A DNA stretch of 64,000 nt from Daldinia sp. FL1419 (taxonomy: Eukaryota; Ascomycota; Sordariomycetes; Xylariales; Hypoxylaceae), in NCBI GenBank assembly GCA_025201765.1, contig MU623398.1, positions 124,001-188,000 on the forward strand, read 5' to 3'. Below are positions 22,531 to 31,946 of this stretch, one piece after another. Made by a program: the position numbers and the translations under genes. The notes under the pieces were generated by a model, which was given only the letters and a program-made list of their open reading frames with translations, did no database searches and had not been told where the DNA came from. Within the stretch, counting starts at the first letter, position 1. Each line of letters begins with the position of its first letter.

Positions 22531-24014
22531 TTATGAGCTTCGAGTCTTCCAACCACCTTCAGCTTGAAAAACCTCCCCGACAGCTTTGGAAACCGTGAGT
22601 AGATGTCTGTCGTGATATCTCGGTGCTACCAGTGATAACCCAATCGGCATCCCGTTCTCCCCTTTGAAACCGGGAATGTTCACCACGGGTACATGAAGAG
22701 CCTAGAGACACGAATTTAGCGATGAGTACTTCGCTACCTACTTAGGAACCCTAACTTACCGTCCATATCTTATTAAACGCCGGGCTTCCCGTAAAATCTA
22801 TACCCACCGGCGCCTCGTCTACCACGCTCGGTGTGAGGATAGCAGCATACTTACCAGCGATCGCATCAATTCTAGGTCTCAGGGCAGCTATACCGTCAAA
22901 AGCCTCGAGCTGGGCAGCGTGTGATATCTTGCTACTATTCTCAACGTGATCGACGAGAAGAGACGTCAGCTTTTCCTTGGTAATTCGGTACTCCGGTAAG
23001 AACGTCGCTCTCGCATCGGCATCAAGGATAACCCCGTGCCACTCGGGCATCTTGTCGAACTCGGGGGGCAGCTGGATCTCCTCGACCTCGGCTCCGTGCG
23101 CCCGCAGTACTTTCGCGCCGGCTTCTAACGCAGCTACGGTGCCGGGCCCCGCCTGAGGCCAAACCATGGTTTTTAAGAGCGCGAATTTAGTCCCCTTGAT
23201 CGAGAGGTCTTCCCGCGGGGGCGTGTCGTCCCCGAGCGCAAATGCGTCGGCTAGCAATTGGAGATCCTCCACGCTTCGCGCGAAGAAACCGACCGTGTCG
23301 AGGTTGGGCGAGTATATTTTTACGCCCTCGCGACTGACCGCGTTCCATGTAGGCTTGAAGGCAAAGATCCCGTTGAACGAGCCTGGGCGGATCGTGCTTC
23401 CGCCTGTTTGGCTGCCGAGCGCAACGGGTGCTTGAAAATCCGCTACTGCTGCTGCGGATCCGGAAGATGATCCGCCTGGAGTCCGTGTTGCGTCATGGGG
23501 ATTTCGTGTTTTTGGTCCAGTTGCGGTAGAGGCGAATTCTGTTGTCGTTGTCTTGCCTGTAGTAGCTGATAAGTGTTCTGTGGTTTTGGTTATCTCTAGC
23601 TTTATAGGAATCCTACCAAGTATCAGCGCTCCAGCGTGACGCAGGATAGTAACAGCCGCCGCATCGACCTTTGGCTCATCTCCCTCGTAGATCGGAGAGT
23701 TGTGCTGGGTCGGCATGTCTGCGACTAATTAGTACCCTTATTTTAAAAGTAGGAGCAAATTTACCTTTTGTATACATGATATCCTTTATCGCAATAGCGA
23801 CACCATGAAGGGGTCCCCTACTAGGAGGAGGTGTGAAGTCGAGCTGCTTCGCCTGCTGGATTACGTATTCCGGGTCGAGATATGCCCAGGCTCTTACAGC
23901 GTCATCTCTCTTTTCGATTCGCGCAAGTAGCGACCGAGCATATTCCTCCACAGTTAATGACCCGTCTTCGATTTTTGCGATAACTTGAGCAGCGGTAAAC
24001 TGGTAAGGCTCCAT
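22531..24014 (-). CDS. Amidase (amidase-signature family)
   Basis: Four exons on the minus strand: 24014-23765, 23718-23617, 23556-22760 and 22701-22531, giving 439 aa. The Ser-cisSer-Lys triad is visible: Lys in GVAIAIKDIMYTK, the first Ser in TRTPGGSSSGSAAAV, and the nucleophile region GSQTGGSTIRPGSFNG. The start is the ATG at 24014 (MEPYQFTAAQV). Intron 2 (23557-23616) is exactly 60 nt with no in-frame stop, so unspliced RNA would encode a 20-residue insertion; the conserved LGKTTTTEF junction shows it is normally removed. The last exon ends KTRSS. Family members hydrolyse amides (fatty-acid amides, indole-acetamide, glutamyl-tRNA and others); the substrate cannot be told from the sequence. 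No signal peptide. Confidence 0.9.
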
Positions 24015-25006
24015 GTTGGCTATGCTAGATGTTGTAAGTAGATGAAACAATCGCAATTGTCAACTTTCAATCAAGATTAAAACGAATGGCGTTTGTAACC
24101 CCGAAACCCCATCGCAATAATCAACCAAACATATCCTTATATTTCCGAAATAGTTGTTGGCTGCTCTGCCCGGCCGGGATCGGAGTTCACGGCAATACTA
24201 GCTCGGGGTAGCTTCCCCCACTTATAGCCGGATAGGACCGGATCCATCCGGGACGCAAGTAAAAATATCCCCGACTGTATATCTAAATTGTGAGGAGTAC
24301 TGGCGTACGACGAACAACTAACATTATCTCATGTAATTATTTGACATTGTTTCTAACGTAGGTACCTAGGTAATCCTAATACTAGATGGCACTTTAGTCG
24401 ATCCCAAGATGCAATATCAGAACCAAGCTCATACCTAGGTATGAATAACGTTCCACAAGTCACCTAATTACATTACTCGGCCAGCTATGATACTTGAAAG
24501 GCAGTAGTTTTCTGACTCTCCTAGCACAATCACATCAATACTAGGTACTTTACCAACCGGTATTGTAATCTATTTACCCGTTTGGCTCCAACGGTCTAGT
24601 GGGACATGCTAAATTCAAAGCTTCAATATCAAGTCAAACACATTTGTCAAACACGTTTATCAAACGGGCTCTGGAAGAATCATATACTAAAGCGAACGGG
24701 AACTCCAAGCTATTTCCCTTCAGACCATCAAGATCCTTCGAAGTTGAGCAATCTGTCTAGGTCTCACTCGGAGGTAGTATTTAAGGAGAGGTGGTATAAG
24801 GAGTTAATGACATGAATGCTTTATTTCCCTGTATGCTTGAGCGTTCCTTTATAGATTTCTTGTGCAATTTTATTTTTTGAAGGGTGTAAAAAGGAGGGAT
24901 GACTAGAACATGGGATAGTGTCATAGAGACTTGAACCATCAAGCGAATATTATTCCAACCAAGCCGGCATAAACATCCTGGTCTGAATACTGAATAGGTT
25001 CTTTGT
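24015..25006. other. Intergenic upstream of the amidase
   Basis: Contains two exact TACCTAGGTA palindromes (24363-24372 and 24432-24441). The 69-codon open frame at 24606-24815 has no features. No supported gene. Confidence 0.5.
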
Positions 25007-25197
25007 AAAAATCTCTACTCAAGAGATTTTGACCCAAGATATCGGGGGGGGGGCGGCGGGGGGCGCGGGGCGGCGGGGGGGCCGGGGGGGGGGAGGGGGC
25101 AGTAGAGAATNNNNNNNNNNTTTATTTTTTTTTTTTTAAAAATATCTACTCAATTTTTTTTTACCCAAATTATCCCCCCCCCCCCCCCCCCCCCCCC
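25007..25197. other. Assembly gap (10 N at 25111-25120) with duplicated, error-rich flanks
   Basis: Left of the gap, AAAAATCTCTACTCAAGAG...GACCCAAGATATC is followed by a noisy G run (about 25044-25100). Right of it, AAAAATATCTACTCAATTT...ACCCAAATTATC is followed by a C run (about 25174-25197). The two flanks are almost certainly two poor readings of the same locus, so the gap size and the G/C runs should not be trusted. Confidence 0.85.
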
Positions 25198-25559
25198 TAT
25201 TTAGAATTCTTCAGAGTTCAACACACTTATTCTTTTCTCCCTCATTATCTCATGTATCTGTTAAAGCCACGTTTATAATAGACTTTAGAATTGATTATAG
25301 CTATTGATTTTTGATCACGAAGTAACATCCAGACATGCCGTAAACATTCAAGTATTTGCGAAGTGCTTAGGTATGTATCTACCTAGGTACGTAAATAATT
25401 AGGTAAATTAATAAAATGCCTCAACAAAATGGCGGCATGGCAACTAGACAGCGCACCGTCCCTTGCATGCTTTTTTTCTGCAGGTCGCCATTTAAGATAG
25501 CTAGTCGAAAATAGGTATAATAAGCTACCAGTCTTATACGGATGCCCCATATATCTACC

Positions 25560-26830
25560 CCCTACTACTAAAAACAATACCTTATTTTAATTAATTATAA
25601 AAATTCGAATTTTTAAATAAATAAAAAATAAAATATATTATTAGAATCTATAGGTGTTATATATTAATATTTAATATACCAGCCTTGGGCGCGGCATATT
25701 GCGACCAAGCGGCGGCGCATTGATTTGATTAGCTTCTTAATAAGGTTAGGATCTATAGCCCTTTATGTTTCCTTCAATAACTTTATAGCATATGTAATAT
25801 TTCTTTTATTTTTTTTTAAATATTAAAATTAAAGCTTTAATTTATATATTTTTTTTTTTAAAACCTTCCAGATATGTTCAATGGGGTTTAAATTGGAAGA
25901 GTGGGGAGGCTATTTAATTATAAAAATACTATACTTTTCAAATTACTTTTTTGAAGTTTTAAACTTGTAGATAAGTGTATTATCTTAAATAAAAAGGTTT
26001 TTAAATTTGTAAAAAAGTGCAAGACCTTTTTTTAATATATTTATATATGAATTAAAGATCACGCCGCCGCGTGGAACCTTAGAATCACCTTTATATATGA
26101 TTAATTAGTTAGTACTTCTTTTATTATATCGTAATTATATTATATTTTATATTATAATTGAAATATTAGTATTAATATGCTTTTTCTTGTTTATTAAGTT
26201 TTTTTTATAACATTTGGATAAAAATCGGATTATTTATTTATTAGGATTTAAAGGGTTATTTTTGATGATAATTTCGTTTAAAAATAAGGTTCTTTTAAAA
26301 AGTTGTAATTTTTTGCTATAGCCATATTTTTGGGTAAAAGCTAACCATTTCCGAACATTTTCATTGAAGAATTTAATACGCTTAGTAGCACATTATTTCT
26401 TTAAATTTTAATTTTACAACTATCGCTATATAATTAAATTATTAGTTATAAAAAACCCGTGGTTTTATATATCTTAATAGGTTACATAAGGTTGCTGGCG
26501 GATTAAATGGCGTAATTAACTACTTCTACAACCTTAAATAATATGGTTTTTAGTTTGGTACTTTTTAGAACAAAAGATATAATTATATTCAAAGTGTTTA
26601 ATTTATTAAATGATAGTTTGGTGTTTATAATTAAATGCATTTATAATTGTTATTTTAGTTGCGCCCCCCGTTACAGCACCAATTATAAAAACTTTAGTTT
26701 TAAGGGTAAATTCTTAGGTTTTATAGCGATTGCTACTAATTTTACAATTAAAAATATATAATTTGGATAACATTTTAGCTTGCAATAGTTATTTGAAATT
26801 GGTGGTGCTATTGTTATTTTGTTTAAAATT
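25560..26830 (-). mobile_element. RIP-degraded Tc1/mariner DNA transposon (boundaries approximate)
   Basis: A block of very high A/T content, in contrast to the genes on both sides, containing a Tc1-type transposase relic on the minus strand (see the pseudogene entry). I could not identify its terminal inverted repeats or TA duplication, so the ends are set by composition. Confidence 0.7.
25664..26715 (-). pseudogene. Tc1/mariner transposase relic
   Basis: Reading leftward on the minus strand: an N-terminal helix-turn-helix-like remnant near 26700 (GAVTGGATKITIINAFN); a middle part near 26350 (NENVRKWLAFTQKYG); the catalytic block at about 25984 beginning DNT, where relatives have QDNA; the signature PPHSSNLNPIEHIW at about 25870-25909 (relatives: PPYSPDLNPIE); and the C-terminus LIKSMRRRLVAICRAQGWY, ending at a stop at 25664-25666. 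The stops within the catalytic block stand at positions where relatives have Gln or Trp (CAA to TAA, TGG to TAG/TAA), the pattern RIP produces. The element is dead. Confidence 0.85.
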
Positions 26831-27177
26831 GTGGTGGGGGTTGTGGGGCGTCTGCATAAGAATGGTGTATTAGTGTACTTACCTAGGTAGGTACGTAGGT
26901 TAGGTAGGTTAGGTAAGTACCTAACTTGTGTGCATTCCATTAAGTTGTTGGGTACCTATCCTTGCGCATTGTAGGTACCTATGAGGGGGTTTCGCATTCA
27001 AAGTAGAGTTTACAAGTACCTACCTAGGTTACCTAGGTTAGGTAGATTACAAATATGACAGGTCAAGTTTTTGTTTTTTTTCAAACAAGACACCAACAAC
27101 CTAACCTGATAGCAAACAAAATACCAAACCATACATACGACAACTACATCCAGGCCTCGGTTTTCATATTCCGCAAA
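26831..27177. other. Intergenic, rich in CCTAGG/TTAGGT motifs; upstream of the alpha-kinase
   Basis: An exact TACCTAGGTA at 26880-26889 is followed by TAGGTTAGGTAGGTTAGGT, and another cluster of ACCTAGGTT lies at about 27020-27045. The alpha-kinase frame is open back to an ATG at 27055. Confidence 0.6.
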
Positions 27178-28074
27178 ATGAGTTCAACGCTGCGTGCCTG
27201 TGCTTCTTGTGGTCGCAATTTACCTCGGTCATCCTATACAGCCAACCAGTACGCCAGAGGCGTTGGCGTATCGCGATGCGCGGGCTGTGTTCATGGACAC
27301 CACGTCGATACCCCATCGACTGGCGGGTTTGATAGCGGCCGGTACAACCTGTCCAATGGGGCCAGCTTCGAACAATACGATCTCGATAATCCCTTTGCCC
27401 AAGGCTCATTCCGGTGGGTAGCTAAAGGAATCTACACTTCGGGCACTCGCGAGGGGCAGCCCTGCGTCGTCAAGTGGTTCAAGACCGGCGCCGTCTATGA
27501 GGAAGACTACTTCACCCTCGATATCAAAGCTGTCCATAAGGCTTTAGAGATTGTCAACAAATTCAATGAGCTCAACATAATTAATAAAGCTATCAAGATC
27601 AATGTACCTGGTGTGTGGACATATCAGAGCGGCGAAGCCGCCGGACAACGTGCTTTATGCGAACCCTTCATCCACAGCTACCAAAAGTTCAACAGCAACA
27701 CCGGATGGACAGACGACTCGGAGTCCTGGGGAGAGGTCATGCAAGCCCTCAGCCACTTCAGCTACCACATCTCGGGTGGCCAATTCGTCCTATGCGATCT
27801 TCAAGGTGGTATTTACCAGCGAGAAGTCGTCCTCTCCGACCCCGTCATCTTGTCGCGCAACCGCGACTACGGCGTGACAGACCTCGGCCCCGATGGCATC
27901 AGCTCGTTCTTCAGCCAACACCGTTGTAATGATTACTGCCGCCCTCACTGGACAATGCCCTCGAACCCGACACAAATCTACCGTCCAGTTCGCGGCACAA
28001 CTATGCTCAGACACTCGGTTCCCACGGCTACTTCGCGACCCTCGAGAACTTATTATTCGACTATAGCGGAGTAA
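27178..28074 (+). CDS. Alpha-kinase (MHCK/eEF2K type) with N-terminal Cys4 zinc-binding motif
   Basis: A single exon; the ATG at 27178 gives 298 aa. The in-frame ATG at 27055 would add 41 poorly conserved residues. Residues 8-37 hold two CxxC pairs (RACASCGRNLP and SRCAGCVHG), likely a small zinc module resembling Stc1-type fingers. The alpha-kinase domain follows: NPFAQGSFRWVAKGIYTSG (nucleotide loop), ACQPCVVKWF-like lysine strand (GQPCVVKWFKTG), GGQFVLCDLQGG, DPVILS, then GPDGISSFFSQHRCNDYC, the zinc-binding HxxC...C tail typical of alpha-kinases. Alpha-kinases phosphorylate Ser/Thr in helical targets (eEF2 and myosin heavy chain in other organisms); the fungal targets are largely unknown. 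It sits just past a dead transposon and is single-exon, but its GC content is normal and it appears intact. Confidence 0.88.
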   Translation: MSSTLRACASCGRNLPRSSYTANQYARGVGVSRCAGCVHGHHVDTPSTGGFDSGRYNLSNGASFEQYDLDNPFAQGSFRWVAKGIYTSGTREGQPCVVKWFKTGAVYEEDYFTLDIKAVHKALEIVNKFNELNIINKAIKINVPGVWTYQSGEAAGQRALCEPFIHSYQKFNSNTGWTDDSESWGEVMQALSHFSYHISGGQFVLCDLQGGIYQREVVLSDPVILSRNRDYGVTDLGPDGISSFFSQHRCNDYCRPHWTMPSNPTQIYRPVRGTTMLRHSVPTATSRPSRTYYSTIAE

Positions 28075-28705
28075 ATGGCATCATCACACGGATATCAGCG
28101 TTGGTATTATGATATCACGCTCTTTGGACTCTGCTCATTTTGATGGAGGAAACGACCTATACTCAGGGTAGTCTCGGGATTAATCAAGACATCCATGTAT
28201 CTAGGTTAGCAGTCCCTGAAAATATACTTTTCCCCCGAACCTCAGGGCTTCGTAGAACAAATGCACCCAAAACGAGCATCAAGCCCTAGTCAATGCAACC
28301 AAAGAGGGATACATAGATTGATCCTATACTACACCCTTCGTAAAAATACCGACTTGTTTTATCACCTCTTACCTATTAATAGTGGGGTTTAACCGAGGTA
28401 ACCTCACGTCTAAGACATGATCCACCATCATTAATGCAAGTCCAAACCCGAGAAAGACTAAAACATCTCAATGTCGTGAATGGTCTTGAGGTTTATATAT
28501 ATATTAATATTATTATCATACCGCCGTGACGTCATCCCGGTGAGGATGTCACTCCGAGGAACCGGGGACTCGATGCTTTGCCGGTGAAGTAAATGAGCCG
28601 AGGACCGAAATAAAAAGGTATGAAAACGCGGAAGCTCTGCAGCTTGTTAATTCTTAGAAACAAAACTAATAGTATATAATTTGACTGATTGATGCGTTTT
28701 AAATA
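28075..28705. other. Intergenic
   Basis: 3' flank of the alpha-kinase and promoter of the DsbA-like gene. A short TA-rich stretch at 28491-28515. No ORF supported. Confidence 0.5.
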
Positions 28706-29486
28706 ATGGCTATTATTGAAGTTCAAGTCGTCTTCGACTTCCTTTGCGCGGTATGTGCAACACCCATGATTCACGAACCCTTCCGGTCCGGTGCCACTGA
28801 TCGGCGAACCGGGATAGCCCGCATTAAAGCTGACATCAAGGATTTAGTGGTGCTACATCGGGAAACGCAACCTTGACCGCGCCATTTCGCTATACCAAAA
28901 GACGTATCCCGGCGGGAGATCGGATACGTTTGCTATAACGTGGTCGCCTTACTATCTCGAATACAACACGGAGCCGCATAGCGTGGATAAGCTGGAACTC
29001 GCCGACGTACGTCTCGCGCACTTGTCGCATAAGCAGCGCGCCGCGCTCACGTTGCGCATGAACCGAGCCGGTCGAGCTGCCGGTATTGATTTCATGTGGG
29101 GCGGTAGGATCGGCCCCGATACGCGGCAAGCCCACCGGCTCATCCGGCTAGGCGCCACCAAAAGCGACGAGATACGCGATGCTGTCGTCGAAGGTCTCTT
29201 CGACGCGTACCAGGCGCGGGAGCAGGATATTTCGGAACGCGGGGTTTTGAGGACGGTTGCGGTGCGAGCGGGTATAGACGGCGGGGAGGTAGATGCGTGG
29301 TTGGATTCCGACGTCGATATGGATGCGGTGGATGAGGAGGCTAGGAGGAATAAAGATATTTTTGGAGGGTCTGGTGTTCCGACGTTTGTTGTTCAGGGTG
29401 GGAATCGCCTGGATGGTGTGCAGGATCCTATGGACCTGCTTGAGGTCTTTATTAGGGTCCGAGAGGGCGGACAGCTGGAGAACTAG
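28706..29486 (+). CDS. DsbA/FrnE-like thioredoxin-fold oxidoreductase
   Basis: Exon 1 (28706-28750) encodes MAIIEVQVVFDFLCA, and exon 2 (28848-29486) continues WCYIGKRNLDRAISLY; total 227 aa. The 97-nt intron falls inside the CAWC active-site motif, which only appears after splicing. Other family marks: ITWSPYYLEYN, MNRAGRAAGIDF, the helical insert with LFDAYQAREQDISERGVL, and the cis-Pro loop GSGVPTFVVQGG. FrnE/DsbA-like proteins of this class are thiol-disulfide oxidoreductases or related isomerases (2-hydroxychromene-2-carboxylate isomerase family) in the cytosol; the partner is unknown. Intact. Confidence 0.92.
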
Positions 29487-30163
29487 GTAGATGCTCGAGT
29501 AACTAACCGCACTTTAACACTGTATATCTTTTCTTGGAGTATGCTGTCTAAATTTGAATTAGGATGGGAAAAGCGTGTTGGGGAATTTGTAGATATAATA
29601 ATAATACGTGGAAATACGGAACTGTGATGAAAGGTTTCTCGTTTTTGACAATACGCCCAAAGATTTACTTGGTACTGAAATATTCGTTGTATGCCTGGTG
29701 TTTAGTCGCAATTTTCGTTAATATGTCTTCCCTATATTCCTAACCCATCAATTAATTAAATGTTAGGTTTCTAGCACATATTCTTTTTCTATCGAGCGCA
29801 ATTCACTTTCATTCTGGCCGCCAAGTTCTTGTCACGAAATATCAAACCCCCTTCTGCCTAGGAAATGCGTTCTCATCATGCCGTAAAGTTTACCTTGTCT
29901 GCTTAGGATACATATAACCATATTTGTCTTTTTTCATGTCTTAGTAGACGTGACTAAATATATCCTCTTCCGACTAATTCACTACCTCCGTAGTAGTCTC
30001 CGTTGCTAAACGTTCGTCTATAAAATCAACCCTACAATGGCTTTCCTACTACTCAACTCCTACAACAATCTCCAGGACAGATGCTCGTCGAAGGTATCCG
30101 TACATATCCAGAGTTTTCTGTCGCCCATAGCGATCATCATAGGTAACAGCGTATCCGCCCACC
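29487..30163. other. Intergenic
   Basis: AT-rich and pyrimidine-rich in its second half, as in fungal promoters. No coding signal. Confidence 0.5.
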
Positions 30164-31029
30164 ATGGCGTCACCCGGTTTCATCCGCTACACAGCCGATG
30201 AGCTGCTCACCATCTACAATCATCACGCGTCCAAGACTGGGATTGTCCCCACTATATTCTTCTCGCATGATGTAGATTGGTGTGAGATTCTTGCCAAGCC
30301 CGTAACAGGATGTTGGCTTGCGGCTCGGGAGCGAGAGGCCACATATTCCATGGATGGCTATAACGAAAAGCAAAACAGCTGGGTAGTCATTCTCGAGCTC
30401 CCTGAGGGAGAAAATATTACAATAGAGCTAAGACAGACAGATACGTGGGGCAACACCATTACCCTGTGTCAAAAGGGAGAGCCTCTGCGTATCATGGCCG
30501 AATTTGGCGGGTTCGATCTTCTTGAAGGTTATGCCTGCAGCTTTAGGAACGAGGTGAACGAACCCACCGAGGCTAGCACCTGGTTGGACCAGTTAGAGAG
30601 GTCCGGCGTGACTCGGTATTCTCTAGACCACGGCCGAGGTGAGAATCCATCTCTTGTATTATTATTTGGGGTAAAACGCTAATTATCGTTAAATATATAG
30701 GCCGCCGATACTGGATCGACGCTATGCTTCGGCAACTCCGCGGGTTCTACAAGGGCCAACCTCCTAGCCTCGACCAAGCAGAGATGACGCACGTCTGGAA
30801 GCTCGGCCAAGAGGTAGAGGTGCCCAAGAGCCATCAACGTATCGTGGCCGGCCGATTTCTCCCTACAAAGTGGTGGACAAGCTACCACCTCCAGCATACC
30901 CGTCCTATCCAACCTAAACTACCTTCAGGGCCCTGGCGGTTCCAAGGCGATAGGCTTGACGTGCATTCTTGGTTCAAGACAGATGAACAGCAATCACGAT
31001 CCGCGTTCTGCCCAGCTACCCGTGTCTGA
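30164..31029 (+). CDS. Hypothetical protein, 267 aa, two exons
   Basis: Exons 30164-30638 and 30701-31029 with a 62-nt intron; the join HGRG|RRYWIDAML keeps frame. The start ATG 30164 lies in a CACCATGG context. The family is not recognised with certainty. The first half reads like a beta-rich domain (SWVVILELPEGENITIELRQ, GNTITLCQKGE). The second half is helical and Trp-rich (RRYWIDAMLRQLRGFY, PTKWWTSYHLQHT, WRFQGDRLDVHSWF). It may belong to one of the fungal DUF families, but I will not name one. No signal peptide or membrane segment. Confidence 0.7.
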
Positions 31030-31946
31030 ACCCCGGCCAGGGCATCTCACGAAAGATTGGAGAAATCCAGCAGGGGGAAATACCTCTTCTTGGTATAAGT
31101 TTGTTGGCAGTTGGTAAAGAAGTTTAGAATTACATATAAACTTCATTGGAGTGCTGATTAGTTACCTAATATAAGAGATATTTATTTGCACATCAAACGT
31201 GGAGCACGTCAACTATAAAGATTGGATATCTTCATAAGTAGAGACATACCTTTAACCTAGTAGAAACGATGCAACCCAGAACCTCGGATTTGATGGTTAT
31301 ATTCCCGGGTAAATATAAAAGACAAGGAAGACATCGAGGCTCTAACACCGGCCGCACGGGACGATTGCCGTCTATTTATTCCACGAGGCAGCCCGCTGCA
31401 AGGGGACTCCGCATACTATTAATTCCCCTAGCTACGGCGAGTTTAGCGCTATGTGGGAGAATCTATAGCGCGTTGCCAATTCCTCCATCTTGGGATGTTC
31501 CATCACATTTCCCTAAATTATCCGCCAACCGACTGACGCCATTTCGAGCTCTTCTGTCTTTATGTACATGGGTATTCAATCCCAATGCGGAGTATTATTT
31601 ACGTACCTATGCTATGGCCAGTTCAGGCACGTTTGCGCTTGGAGGTCAATACGATCTTGGGTAGTATTCCCGTTATGAATGCCGTTATTCGAATGCGCTT
31701 AGCGGAACCGAGATATATATTCCGCCTTTGCGATTATCTAGTCGAGGATCGGGCTAAATCATCATAATCCTACCAAGAATTGATAGCTAGGATTCCTATA
31801 TATTCATTCGATAGTCCACAATGTGATTGTTTCGTTACGTAGACTCCTGCGGCACTAGATATACTTAAGGCGTTTGCACATCTAGTGTCGTCTGTTCCCG
31901 AGGGCAGACCTATCTAGAAATTGGCTACAGTCGTAATTAGATAGCT
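31030..31946. other. Intergenic before GH115
   Basis: Open frames at 31269-31664 and 31585-31767 overlap in different frames without recognisable domains, so they are not supported. Nothing else seen. Confidence 0.45.

Noticed and set aside
26880..26935. TAGGTTAGGT sequence as an interstitial telomere
   Set aside because: The unit is not TTAGGG and it blends into the CCTAGG-type motifs found in many other spacers of the window.
27055..27177. Upstream ATG extension of the alpha-kinase
   Set aside because: The 41 extra residues are low-complexity and promoter-like; the ATG at 27178 directly precedes the Cys4 motif.
31269..31767. Two overlapping plus-strand ORFs before GH115
   Set aside because: No domains, different frames and no plausible splice sites linking them.
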